Below, one piece after another: positions 1 through 9,626 of a stretch of DNA of 39,123 nucleotides. The position numbers were made by a program, and so were the translations under genes. The notes under the pieces were generated by a model, which was given only the letters and a program-made list of their open reading frames with translations, made no database searches and had not been told where the DNA came from. Every line of letters begins with the position of its first letter. Position 1 is the stretch's first letter. This DNA is from DATGMB01 sp035293845 (GTDB taxonomy: Bacteria > Acidobacteriota > Terriglobia > Bryobacterales > Bryobacteraceae). The DNA is taken from assembly GCA_035293845.1 (NCBI GenBank), contig DATGMB010000092.1, forward strand, positions 1-39,123, read 5' to 3'.

Positions 1-280
1 GCTCCCCGGCATGTACGCCCGCGTCGACCTGAGCGACGCCAGGGCCAACGCCCCGCTGCGCATCCCGAGCGACGCGCTGATCGTTCGCGCGGAAGGCACG
101 GAGGTCGCTGTGGTGAACGCCGGCGGCACGGTGCATCTGCAAAAAATCGAAGTCGGCCGCGACTACGGGGACAGCATCGATGTAACCGGCGGTCTGGCCG
201 AGGGCCAGACCATCATCGCGAACCCCGGCGACGTGATCCAGGAAGGCGTGAAGGTCCAGCCGGTCCCGGCGGGCAAGTAA
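1..280 (+). CDS. RND efflux periplasmic adaptor (HlyD/MFP family), C-terminal fragment
   Basis: The reading frame is open from the first bases of the window to a TAA at 278-280, so this is the 3' end of a gene that starts outside. The 92 visible residues open with LPGMYARV, the usual 'PGMYArV' signature of the membrane-proximal beta-barrel of membrane fusion proteins. A short barrel/proximal region follows (PSDALIVRAEG...VAVVN...VGRDYGD) and the end is GLAEGQTIIANPGDVIQEG, typical for these adaptors. Such proteins link an inner-membrane RND pump to an outer-membrane channel and act in the periplasm. The pump and channel genes are not downstream, so they are presumably upstream of the window or elsewhere. 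The substrate cannot be told from this fragment. Confidence 0.85.
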   Translation, partial: LPGMYARVDLSDARANAPLRIPSDALIVRAEGTEVAVVNAGGTVHLQKIEVGRDYGDSIDVTGGLAEGQTIIANPGDVIQEGVKVQPVPAGK

Positions 281-650
281 GCAGGCGTCACAGCCGGAGC
301 CCAAATATTTCCTCATGCCCGTCTACAGCCTACGCCGTTTCTCCCGCTTCCACCCGGAGGCCGCGTGGTATTGCTGTTAGCGGGGCCCGTTGGCTGCGGG
401 TCAGGGATTTACCGGAAGTTGGCTTCGTTTCGCAAAAACCGGATATCGGCCCGGGGCGCGCCGCATGGCTTCGCGTTGGGTTCGTTTTTTGGACGCCAAG
501 TCGTGCCATATCAATGCGCTACAGTCATCCTTGGGTTCGTTTTGCAAAATTTGTCCCGCGCTCCCACGGCGGCCGGCATCGCCTCCGCCGGGCGCCCCAT
601 ATAATAAAGATCACACCGCAGGCCATAGGCTGACGGGGACGGATCGCTCC
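281..650. other. Intergenic region before the sensor kinase
   Basis: These 370 bases separate the efflux adaptor from the sensor kinase. The kinase frame stays open upstream to about 390, but that stretch has no domain character and I treat it as non-coding. A short motif of the type G-[GC]-TTCGTTT recurs at 421-430, 478-488 and 533-543, two of the copies followed by GCAAAA, at roughly 55-57 bp intervals. This may be a regulator-binding array or chance. No convincing promoter or terminator was recognised. Confidence 0.4.
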
Positions 651-1988
651 GTGGAATCGAAGAAGTCGCTCAGTATACGGTTGCTCGCCGGGCTGCTTTG
701 CAGCCTGATCGCGCTCGCGCTCTACGCCGGTTACACCGCGACCCAACTGCGCGTGCTGCGCCGGCTGCAAACCGAGATCATCGACCGCAATCGGCGCGAT
801 TCGCTGCTGCTCGTGCGGGTGCAGAACGATCTCAACCTGCTTGGGCTGGGAATGCGCGACATGCTGGATGCGCACGACGGTTACCCGCTCACCGCCTGGC
901 GGAGCCAGTTCCAGCGCATCCGCTTCGATCTGGAGGACGCGATGGCGCGCGAAGCCGCGGTAGCACCGGCGGGGCGGACGGCCGATCAGTCGCGATACCT
1001 CGCGTCCTCGGTGGCGCAGTTCTGGGACGCGCTCGGCCGCACCTTCGACCTTGCGGCCCGCGATGAAGACGAAGCGCGGGCGCAGGTGCGGCTTTCGCTA
1101 CAGGCGCGGCAGGCGGCGCTGAGCGCGGCGGTCTCGCGGCTGCTCGTGCAAAACAACGAAAGCGAGGAGCAGGCGGCCTTGCGAACACAGGCGATCCACG
1201 GGCAGGTGGAGCGCAACCTCTATATTTTTCTCACCGCGATGCTCGTGCTGCTGGCGGCCGTGAGCGCGTATCTCATCGGCTACAATCGCCGCGTGTTCGA
1301 CCGCGTGACCACGCTCTCGCGGCGGCGGAGCGAGCTCGCGCAGCAGTTGATCTCGATGCAGGAGAGCACCTTCCGCTCGATTTCGCGCGAACTGCACGAC
1401 GATTTCGGGCAGATCCTGACGGCGGTGGGAACCATGTTGCAGCGCGCCGGGCGGCTTGCGGCGGCGAATCCGGAGGCGCTGCGGATCGAGCTGCGGGAGG
1501 TGCATGAAATCGTGCAGGCGGCGCTCGAAAAGGTGCGGTCGCTTTCGCAGGCGCTGCATCCTGTGATGCTCGAAGAGGTCGGGTTCGAGAGCGCGGTCGA
1601 TACCTACCTGCCGGTTTTCGAACGGCGCACCGGCATCGCGGTGCGGTACACCAAGTCCGGCGCGGGCGGCGAGATTCCGCGCGAGCTGGCCATCCACCTC
1701 TACCGCGTGCTGCAGGAGGCGCTGAACAACGTGGCGCGGCATTCGGGTTCGAAGCAGGTGGAGGTCCGGTTGACGCGCAGCCCGGCGCGGATCACGCTGG
1801 AGATCGAAGACCACGGCGCCGGCTTCCGGGATACCGGCCGCGCGGGACTGGGGCTGGTGTCGATGCGCGAACGCGCGGAGCTGGCCGGCGGCAGCATCGA
1901 GTTTGCGAAAGGCGCGGCCGGTGGCGCGCTCGTGAGAATGTCGGCGCCGGTCGCCGCGGAGGAGACGCATGTCGCAGTGGGTAGCTGA
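651..1988 (+). CDS. NarL-family sensor histidine kinase (HisKA_3/HATPase_c)
   Basis: Membrane-bound sensor kinase of two-component signalling, about 445 aa. A first membrane segment lies at residues 8-30. A roughly 155-residue helical periplasmic sensor region follows, then a second membrane segment at about 188-212. The HisKA_3 dimerisation domain carries ELHDDFGQ, with the phospho-accepting His at residue 249. The HATPase_c domain has the N box (QEALNNVARHS, about 355-365), G1 (DHGAGF) and G2 (GLGLVSMRERAELAGG). This is the NarL/DegS type of kinase. I chose GTG 651 because the first membrane helix then begins at once and a GGGGAC stretch lies about 10 nt upstream. An ATG at 390 would add 87 residues without domain features. 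The gene overlaps the response regulator by 20 nt, so the two form a cognate pair. The signal sensed is unknown. Confidence 0.9.
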   Translation: MESKKSLSIRLLAGLLCSLIALALYAGYTATQLRVLRRLQTEIIDRNRRDSLLLVRVQNDLNLLGLGMRDMLDAHDGYPLTAWRSQFQRIRFDLEDAMAREAAVAPAGRTADQSRYLASSVAQFWDALGRTFDLAARDEDEARAQVRLSLQARQAALSAAVSRLLVQNNESEEQAALRTQAIHGQVERNLYIFLTAMLVLLAAVSAYLIGYNRRVFDRVTTLSRRRSELAQQLISMQESTFRSISRELHDDFGQILTAVGTMLQRAGRLAAANPEALRIELREVHEIVQAALEKVRSLSQALHPVMLEEVGFESAVDTYLPVFERRTGIAVRYTKSGAGGEIPRELAIHLYRVLQEALNNVARHSGSKQVEVRLTRSPARITLEIEDHGAGFRDTGRAGLGLVSMRERAELAGGSIEFAKGAAGGALVRMSAPVAAEETHVAVGS

Positions 1989-2607
1989 GAAGCAAATCAC
2001 AGTCATGCTGGTGGACGACCACCTGCTCGTGCGGCGCGGCTTCCGCCGCATGCTGGAGGACGAGCCCTCGATTCGCGTCGTGGCGGAAGCGGGCGATGGC
2101 GCGGAAGCGATCGAGCTGGCGCTGCGCGAGCGGCCGGATGTGATCGTGATGGACTACGCGCTGCCGGAGATGAACGGCGCGCTCGCCGCCCGGCGCATCA
2201 CGGAGGCCGCGCCGGAGATCGCGGTCCTGATCCTGAGCATGCATTCCGAGCCCGCCTATGTCCGGAACTGCTTGGACGCCGGCGCGCGCGGGTACCTGCT
2301 GAAGAACGCGATGGATCTTGAGCTGGTGGATGCCGTGAAGGCGATCGCGGCGGGCCGGAAGGTGCTGGATCCAAAACTGGAGCTCGCGGCCGCGGGCGAG
2401 CCGCGGAATAGGCTTTCCGCGCGCGAGCTTGAGGTGCTGCAGCTCATTGTGAGCGGCAAGTCGAACAAGGAGATCGCCGCGGTGCTGAATCTGAGTGCCA
2501 ACACCGTGGCGGTGCACCGCAACAACATCATGCAGGAGCTGGACATCCACAACACTGCGGAGCTGGTGGTGTACGCTATCCGCAACGGGCTGGCGAGCAT
2601 TCCTTGA
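1969..2607 (+). CDS. NarL/FixJ-type response regulator with LuxR HTH
   Basis: Partner of the preceding kinase, 212 aa. The receiver domain spans residues 10-125. It has the acidic pocket D16/D17, the phospho-acceptor D62 in VIVMDYALPEM, the switch residue S90 and the conserved K112. A C-terminal GerE/LuxR-type helix-turn-helix spans about 147-210 (LSARELEVLQLIVSGKSNKE...ANTVAVHRNNIM). The ATG lies inside the end of the kinase gene, preceded by GGAGGAG at 1958-1964, so translation is coupled. The stop overlaps a possible TTG start of the next gene (TTGA at 2604-2607). The regulator probably controls transcription in answer to the kinase; targets may include the two downstream genes, which is inference from the arrangement. 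Confidence 0.93.
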   Translation: MSQWVAEKQITVMLVDDHLLVRRGFRRMLEDEPSIRVVAEAGDGAEAIELALRERPDVIVMDYALPEMNGALAARRITEAAPEIAVLILSMHSEPAYVRNCLDAGARGYLLKNAMDLELVDAVKAIAAGRKVLDPKLELAAAGEPRNRLSARELEVLQLIVSGKSNKEIAAVLNLSANTVAVHRNNIMQELDIHNTAELVVYAIRNGLASIP

Positions 2608-2612
2608 GTCTT

Positions 2613-4289
<1,677 letters not shown>

Positions 4290-4292
4290 CGG

Positions 4293-5870
4293 ATGCGGAG
4301 GATCCCGGTTTCGATTTGCCTGTTCCTGGCTTGCGGCGCGGCCGCGGCTCAGTCCGTGGCCGGCTGGAAGCTCGTCTGGAGCGATGAGTTCAACGGCCCG
4401 GCGGGAAGTCCTCCCGATCCGGCGAAGTGGAATTACGACCTTGGCGGCGGAGTCTGGGGCAACGGCGAGCTCGAGACCTACACCAACTCACCGCAGAACG
4501 TTTTCCAGGACGGCAAGGGGAACCTGGTGATTCGCGCGCTGCGCGATAGCGCGGGCCATTACACTTCCGCGCGGCTGCAGACCGGCAGCCCCGGCGCATC
4601 GACGCACACCACAGATGGGACCTGGCAATACGGGCGCATCGTCGCGCGGATCAAGCTGCCTTTCGGACAGGGTGTATGGCCGGCGTTCTGGATGCTCGGC
4701 GAGAGCATCGGCTCGGTGGGGTGGCCGGCGTGCGGCGAAGTCGACATCATGGAGAACTTCGGCACGTACCACAACAACGGGGGAGTCAATAACGGAACCG
4801 CACATGGTCCCGGCTACTCGGGCGGCGGCGGGCTGACGCAGGCTTATACGCTGCCGTTCGGCCAGAAGGTGTACAACGATTACCACGTGTATGCGGTCGA
4901 ATGGTCGCCCGATTCGATCCAGTGGTTCGTGGATGGAACCGCGTACCATGCCATTACACCGGCCTCACTGCCGCCGAACACCAAGTGGGTGTTCAACGCC
5001 CCGTTCTTCCTCCTGCTGAACCTGGCGATCGGCGGCCCGACGAGCTTTCTCGGAACGCCGGATCCCAACGCTCCGTTCCCGCCGCAGGACATGCTGGTCG
5101 ATTATGTGCGGGTTTACCAGGCGGCGCCGGTGGCCGCCGGCGCGCCGGTGATTACGCCAGGGCGCGTGGTGAACGCGGCGTCGTTCCTGGGGACGATCGC
5201 TCCGGGGAGCCTGGCGACGGTGTACGGCTCCGGGCTGGCGGACGCGGAACACGTGGTCACGCCCGCGGACTCGTTCCCCACCTCCGTCGCGGGCGTGACG
5301 GTATCGGCGAACGGCATTCCGGCGCCGCTGACTTACGTCTCGCCCACGCAGATCAATTTTCAGGTGCCGTGGGAGACGCCCGCCGGCGCATCGGTGGATG
5401 TGGTCGTAAGCCGCGGCGGGGTGGAGAGCAATCCCGAAACCGTGACCATCGCGGAGTCGGCGCCCTCCGCATTCCTGAGCGAGTTCACCAACGGCGTGGC
5501 GTGGGTCAATGGCGCGGGCTGCGCGGCCGTCGAGTGCACGGTCGAAGCCGGCGGGGTCTACGCGCTTTGGGGGAATGGCTTCGGGCCCCGGAACGGAGCG
5601 ATGCAGGATGGCGCCCCGGCGCCGGTGGCAGGCGGGCTGGGACCGATCGAGGTGCCGGGAAGCCCGGCGAGCTGCGTGCTGACCATCGGGGGCCAGCCGG
5701 CGACGGTACAGTACTGCGGCGCGGCCCCGGAGGAAATCATCGACCAGATCAATTTCGTGTACCCGGCCGGCGTCACGGCTGCGGCGCCGTGGGTCGATGC
5801 CTCGCTGACCATCGGGAGCGTGACGGGTTGGTTTCGTGTGCCGGCGCCGCAGTCATCAGTGCGGCCCTGA
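4293..5870 (+). CDS. Secreted GH16 beta-glucanase with TIGR03437 C-terminal domain
   Basis: A 525-aa secreted glycoside hydrolase. A signal peptide covers residues 1-20 (ending AAAAQ). The GH16 beta-jelly-roll spans about 25-277 and contains the catalytic motif GEVDIMENFG, with nucleophile E149, D151 and acid/base E154. Substrate-cleft residues such as WPAFWMLG precede it. The family cleaves beta-1,3 or mixed beta-1,3/1,4 glucans (laminarin type) by a retaining mechanism. From residue 286 a TIGR03437-type domain follows (VVNAASFLGTIAPGSLATVYGSGL ... PTQINFQVPWE), which is known mainly from Solibacter-like bacteria and has no established function. The gene starts 3 nt after the FG-GAP gene and has GGAGGAG at 4277-4283, so it is probably the last gene of the two-component operon. 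Confidence 0.93.
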   Translation: MRRIPVSICLFLACGAAAAQSVAGWKLVWSDEFNGPAGSPPDPAKWNYDLGGGVWGNGELETYTNSPQNVFQDGKGNLVIRALRDSAGHYTSARLQTGSPGASTHTTDGTWQYGRIVARIKLPFGQGVWPAFWMLGESIGSVGWPACGEVDIMENFGTYHNNGGVNNGTAHGPGYSGGGGLTQAYTLPFGQKVYNDYHVYAVEWSPDSIQWFVDGTAYHAITPASLPPNTKWVFNAPFFLLLNLAIGGPTSFLGTPDPNAPFPPQDMLVDYVRVYQAAPVAAGAPVITPGRVVNAASFLGTIAPGSLATVYGSGLADAEHVVTPADSFPTSVAGVTVSANGIPAPLTYVSPTQINFQVPWETPAGASVDVVVSRGGVESNPETVTIAESAPSAFLSEFTNGVAWVNGAGCAAVECTVEAGGVYALWGNGFGPRNGAMQDGAPAPVAGGLGPIEVPGSPASCVLTIGGQPATVQYCGAAPEEIIDQINFVYPAGVTAAAPWVDASLTIGSVTGWFRVPAPQSSVRP

Positions 5871-5927
5871 AAGTCTTAGGAGGATCTCCCAGGATGCACT
5901 CGCATCCGGAAGCGACTCGAGGGCCGC
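5861..5927. terminator. Nested inverted repeat between convergent genes
   Basis: GCGGCCCT at 5861-5868 pairs perfectly with AGGGCCGC at 5920-5927. Between the arms lies a smaller perfect hairpin: GGATGC 5892-5897, loop ACTC, GCATCC 5902-5907. The outer arm starts within the last codons of the GH16 gene. There is no T-run on either side, so this is not a textbook intrinsic terminator. It sits between convergent genes and could stop or stabilise transcripts from both. Confidence 0.4.
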
Positions 5928-6010
5928 TTCATTAGTATAAGGACAATTCAAACTCCGGAGGATGTCCGGATACGATTTCGGCCGGCGGCGGGGCGCTACG
6001 GTTCGGCAGG

Positions 6011-6601
6011 TTACAATTCCATCCGCCTGCCGTTTTGATCGAGCACCTTGGCCACAATGCCGGCGCGCGTGGAGGTGCCCATCTTGATCATGATCAGGCG
6101 CAGAAACGCCTTGACGGTATTGGGGCTGATGTTCATCCGGACCGCTAACTCCTTGCTGGTCAGGCCCATGGAGATGCCGATCAGCGCCTCCCGCTCGCGG
6201 TCCGTGAGGCGGTAGTCCGTGGCGACCTGGTCCAGCGCATCCGATACGGAGACCTCCCGGCGCAAGTACAAGGCCAGCATCGGCTGCCCCCCGGACAGCG
6301 GCCGCATGGCAAAGGTCCGGCAGGTATACTCGTGGCCTCCGGCGCTGACGTGCATGTGCAGGCCGTCGGGCTCGTGGGCGGAGCGGCGGTCGAGCAACTG
6401 CCGGATCACCGGGGGCAGGCCGCCCGAGGCAGCGCCCCCTGGCCGTCCGGCATCGAGATACTCCAGAATCGCTTCGGCGCCGGCATCCAGCGCGATGGGG
6501 CTGAAGCTCCCATCGAGGATTACGATTCCGTCGCAGTTGAGGCCCACAGTGGTTTCGCCGCTATCGGCAAGCGGCCGTCGGATCATTTTGTGTCGCATCA
6601 T
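6011..6601 (-). CDS. LuxR-type transcriptional regulator (PAS-like N-terminus, no receiver)
   Basis: A 196-aa regulator. The C-terminal 65 residues form a GerE/LuxR helix-turn-helix (LTDREREALIGISMGLTSKE...ISPNTVKAFLRLIMIKMG). The N-terminal half looks like a small PAS-type sensor (LNCDGIVILDGSF...ALDAGAEAILEYLDAG) and lacks the DD...D...K pattern of a receiver, so a phosphorelay input is unlikely. I chose the ATG at 6601 because AGGTGG lies 9 nt upstream (6616-6611); a TTG at 6649 would be an alternative. The gene follows the large fusion gene on the same strand after 61 nt, so the two may be co-transcribed and the regulator may control that secreted protein. Ligand and target are unknown. 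Confidence 0.85.
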   Translation of the reverse strand: MMRHKMIRRPLADSGETTVGLNCDGIVILDGSFSPIALDAGAEAILEYLDAGRPGGAASGGLPPVIRQLLDRRSAHEPDGLHMHVSAGGHEYTCRTFAMRPLSGGQPMLALYLRREVSVSDALDQVATDYRLTDREREALIGISMGLTSKELAVRMNISPNTVKAFLRLIMIKMGTSTRAGIVAKVLDQNGRRMEL

Positions 6602-6662
6602 CAGGCACTGCCACCTATTCCAACGGACGGCCGGCAGCCCACCGGCCAATCACTCGGATTGT

Positions 6663-9089
6663 TTAATTAATGATGTAAGTGTTCCAGTTCGCAAACTGGG
6701 TACGCAGGTAGTTTCCGATGTATTCCACGACCATCCACACAGTGCCGTCGCTATTCACGACCGCGGTATTGTAGTCGCCCCAACGGGCAACACCGTCGCC
6801 GGTCGGCGGATAGCCGGTAAATCCATCTTCGGGCAGCGCGCCGGCGGCGGCCACCTGAATCGTGGCCGGCGTTCCCAGAGCCTGGAATGGGATGAAGGCG
6901 GCGCTGGGATACCAGTCCGGGCCCACCAGGGTGACCGCGATGGCCCCGTTGCCCTGCGCATTGACGGCGATGGCAGGGCGCAGCAGATAATTCTGATTCA
7001 CCATGAGATAGCCCTGGTTCACCACCTGCGCCGCAAGCACGCTGCCGCGGAAAGTCGGCGAGAGCACGACGTACGCGCCGCCAATCACCAGGTGGCCGGT
7101 CGCGTCGTTCAGTCCGGTGGGGATCGTAAGGAACAGACGTCCGCCGGCATAGCTGAGCGCCTGGACGCGCTGGTCGCCTCCATCGAGGAATTCGAGCGGC
7201 GCCCCGAGGGTGGAGCCGTAAGGCGTAATCCCGGGTTTCTGGCGCGCAACGTCGGGAAAGACGTAGGGCAGCGTGGAGACGAAGGTCCGGGTCAGGGTCA
7301 GGGAGGGAGCAGGCGTTGCCAGCGAGCTCGTGTTGTACAACGCCCACAGCGCGATCTGGCTGCCGGTCGACAAGGAAGAGATGGTGCTGGCGAAATATTC
7401 CAGCCCACCGGCGCCGATGAAGCTGCTGGCGCCGGGCGGCGTCGTGGCCGGCTGAATCGCGAATTCGTATCCGGTGGTATAGGGAATCAGAAACTGGAAT
7501 GCCGTGGGCGTCTGGGAGCCGGTTGCGAGGGCCACCTTCGAGACAGCCAGAATCGCGGCGTCGATGAACTGGTACGAGTTAAAGGTCGGGCTATAGTTGA
7601 ATTCGTTCCATGCGATGTGCAGCCCGAACTGATCGGCGCCGATCTGCGGATAATCGGCGATGCACGGACAACCGGAATGGTTCGCATTCGTCGTATCCAT
7701 TACATAAATGTTGTACGTGGCCGTAGGATCGCCGGTCTGGCTGACCGCGAGATACAGGTGCGACGATGCCAGGTTGTTTCCGGCCGGATCATTATCCTGC
7801 GACCGCTGCAATACCATCCAGCGGTTGATTCCGGGATCGTAGAAGACGCGCATGTCGGTGAGGTACACGCCATGGACGTTGGTCGTACGATTGATCGCGG
7901 GCTGCGGCAGACCGAAGACCTGGTTGGATGAGAGCACCGCGGGCAGCAGCGGCTTGCCGGCGGTGCTGAAGACCTGGACGGCGTCGTTGACTCCTTCGAG
8001 CACGTAGCCATTGCCGACCGCGATGCTCGGGCTCGGCGGCTCGATGCTGAACTGGTTGCCCCCATCGGCATTTCGCTCGTCGAGATGGGAAAGGGCATTG
8101 AATCCCGTTCCGCCCTGCATGACCGCCAGGCTCTGGACCGCGGGCACGGCCGCTGACGCTGAACCGTTCACAGCAGCCCGCTCATGGCTGTGCGTTGGGC
8201 TTGTCGAGCTGGCCACTGGCGGACGCAAAAACGGCGGCGGCGGGACCAGCACTTCCTGCTGCGCCGTCAGCGCCGGCTGGGCCGCCATTTCCACCAGGGG
8301 CCGGGCTGCCCTTGCAGCGGTCTGAACGCCGGCGGCCTGCTGCTGCAGATTGACCGTCCCGACCAGAGTCAGCGAGTTGGTGACATTGGTTCCGGCGTAA
8401 AAGGCCTGCTGCGCGGACGCGGGCACCGTCAAACCCACGGCGGCGATGGCAGCGGCGCCGAGGACGCGCCAACGGAACCGGAAGCGGCGGTGCGCCAGCA
8501 GCACGCCCGCCGCCGCAAAACATAAGAGGGACGCGCTCCCCGGCTCCGGGGTGGCGACCGGAGCGTTGAAGTCAGTGATGGTCAGAACTCCCGGCCCTCC
8601 GGTATTGTCGAATGTCCCGACGCGGAAGCCGATCGTCTCACCAGCCACCACTGGAACCGACACGACGCCGGATTCGCCATTTGGGCAATCGAGCTGCCCG
8701 CAATCGCTCAGCTGGAAGAAATTGGCGCCGAGGAGATAACCGCCGGTTTCGAATCCGGTCGCATCGATTGTCGTGAACGACCAGTCGAACTGGAATATTC
8801 CGTTGCCCAGGGCGGCGATGACCAGATCGGTCGTTCCCCCAAGCGCCCCATTGCCATCATTGCTTCCCGTCAGCACGAGGGTGTTGGAGTCAGGAAAAGT
8901 GGCGAACCCGTTCGGGTTGACGCCGCCGCTGTTAATGAGAGTGAAATTCGCTGGCCCGTATGGCGCGACGAAACCATTGGCGAAAGCGTCTCCGCCCGCG
9001 CACAAAGACAGTACACAGACGGCCAAAAGCCGAAGCAGCCGCTGGCGGACGCAAGACGCTCCGCGCGGCTCCCCATATATAAAACCCAT
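6663..9089 (-). CDS. Secreted protein: PEP-CTERM-type module fused in frame to a second exported beta-rich protein
   Basis: One 808-aa open frame that reads like two secreted proteins joined. Residues 1-37 are a signal peptide and 38-180 a small beta-rich domain. Residues 181-208 are a complete PEP-CTERM tail: TPEPGS, a hydrophobic stretch (186-199) and a basic cluster (HRRFRFRWR), which normally ends such proteins. There is no stop. A second signal-peptide-like segment follows (VLGAAAIAAVGLTVPASA, cleavage expected after 226), then about 580 residues of a Ser/Thr/Gly-rich, probably beta-propeller domain (e.g. IEPPSPSIAVGNGYV, MRVFYDPGINRWMVLQ). The ATG at 9089 has GGAGG 9 nt upstream; an extension to 9158 is unlikely. 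This is either a real fusion or two genes merged by loss of a stop codon. I do not recognise a function for the C-terminal part. Confidence 0.85.
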   Translation of the reverse strand: MGFIYGEPRGASCVRQRLLRLLAVCVLSLCAGGDAFANGFVAPYGPANFTLINSGGVNPNGFATFPDSNTLVLTGSNDGNGALGGTTDLVIAALGNGIFQFDWSFTTIDATGFETGGYLLGANFFQLSDCGQLDCPNGESGVVSVPVVAGETIGFRVGTFDNTGGPGVLTITDFNAPVATPEPGSASLLCFAAAGVLLAHRRFRFRWRVLGAAAIAAVGLTVPASAQQAFYAGTNVTNSLTLVGTVNLQQQAAGVQTAARAARPLVEMAAQPALTAQQEVLVPPPPFLRPPVASSTSPTHSHERAAVNGSASAAVPAVQSLAVMQGGTGFNALSHLDERNADGGNQFSIEPPSPSIAVGNGYVLEGVNDAVQVFSTAGKPLLPAVLSSNQVFGLPQPAINRTTNVHGVYLTDMRVFYDPGINRWMVLQRSQDNDPAGNNLASSHLYLAVSQTGDPTATYNIYVMDTTNANHSGCPCIADYPQIGADQFGLHIAWNEFNYSPTFNSYQFIDAAILAVSKVALATGSQTPTAFQFLIPYTTGYEFAIQPATTPPGASSFIGAGGLEYFASTISSLSTGSQIALWALYNTSSLATPAPSLTLTRTFVSTLPYVFPDVARQKPGITPYGSTLGAPLEFLDGGDQRVQALSYAGGRLFLTIPTGLNDATGHLVIGGAYVVLSPTFRGSVLAAQVVNQGYLMVNQNYLLRPAIAVNAQGNGAIAVTLVGPDWYPSAAFIPFQALGTPATIQVAAAGALPEDGFTGYPPTGDGVARWGDYNTAVVNSDGTVWMVVEYIGNYLRTQFANWNTYIIN

Positions 9090-9121
9090 CCTGTGGTTCC
9101 TCCGATGGTCGATTTCCCGGG

Positions 9122-9168
9122 GTACGGGGCCGAAGCCCCCCGAAGGCCGCGAGGACAACCCTCGCGCG
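9122..9168. other. Two adjacent hairpins between the RHH-like gene and the fusion gene
   Basis: GGGGC 9126-9130 / GCCCC 9135-9139 (loop CGAA) is followed by CGCGAGG 9148-9154 / CCTCGCG 9160-9166 (loop ACAAC). They lie between the stop of the small regulator gene at 9178 and the ribosome binding site of the fusion gene, so they could attenuate read-through or protect an mRNA end. No T-run follows on the minus strand. Confidence 0.45.
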
Positions 9169-9177
9169 CCAGTGCTG

Positions 9178-9504
9178 CTATTCAGGGACCTCGTGGGCCG
9201 CCGAGGACTTCTCGCCCTCGCGTCCGCGGGTCAGCGTGGCCGGACCAAGCACCGAGCGGATGCGTTTCCGCATGTCCGCCAGGATGATGTCCAGCTCGCG
9301 CAGGCTCTTGCTGATTGTCATAAGGTCTCCGCTGAGATTGCCGGTAGGGGCGTGCATCATCTGTACCTTCTGCAAAGCCGCAACGCGCGCAAACTCGGCG
9401 ATGCTCCGGGCTCCGCACTCGAGACACGATTTGGCCAACTCTTCGTGTTCCTCGGCCGAGACCCGGAATGTTACGAGCATCGATCGCCGCTTTAGAACGA
9501 CCAT
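9178..9504 (-). CDS. Small ribbon-helix-helix/MobC-like protein
   Basis: A 108-aa protein. Its N-terminal 45 residues read as a ribbon-helix-helix DNA-binding fold: strand MLVTFRVSAEE, helix EHEELAKSCLECG, turn, helix SIAEFARVAALQKV. This is the pattern of small repressors and of MobC-type relaxosome accessory proteins. The middle (SKSLRELDIILADMRKRIRSVLG) is helical and may dimerise, and the tail is polar. There is no relaxase or other mobilisation gene nearby, so a transcriptional role is more likely than plasmid transfer. ATG 9504 is used; ATG 9480 (MLVTFRV) is a possible alternative. Immediately upstream lies a TATAAT box embedded in short repeats, which suggests autoregulation. The assignment to the fold is by pattern only. 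Confidence 0.7.
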   Translation of the reverse strand: MVVLKRRSMLVTFRVSAEEHEELAKSCLECGARSIAEFARVAALQKVQMMHAPTGNLSGDLMTISKSLRELDIILADMRKRIRSVLGPATLTRGREGEKSSAAHEVPE

Positions 9505-9578
9505 GTCATTCTCGATTCCGCCCCATAGACCCGGTGCACCGCAGTCCCTCCTGTGAAACCCAATCCCGCTGATTAGTT

Positions 9579-9626
9579 ATTATAAGTACCGCTCCAGTAC
9601 CGCGGTAACTTTCTCCGTAACTTTCC
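9579..9626 (-). promoter_or_regulatory. Putative promoter with repeated operator-like half-sites
   Basis: On the minus strand a perfect TATAAT lies at 9584-9579, with TTACCG 18 bp further upstream (9607-9602) as a weak -35. On the plus strand the same stretch holds AGTACCGC at 9585 and 9596 (11 bp apart) and GTAACTTTC at 9605 and 9617 (12 bp apart). It also contains the 10-bp palindrome TACCGCGGTA at 9598-9607. Ribbon-helix-helix repressors commonly bind short tandem half-sites overlapping their own promoter, which fits the adjacent gene. The binding is inferred. Confidence 0.5.

Noticed and set aside
9178..9504. RHH/MobC-like protein as evidence for a mobile plasmid or integrated element
   Set aside because: No relaxase, integrase, transfer gene or attachment repeat is visible near it, and flanking genes look chromosomal.
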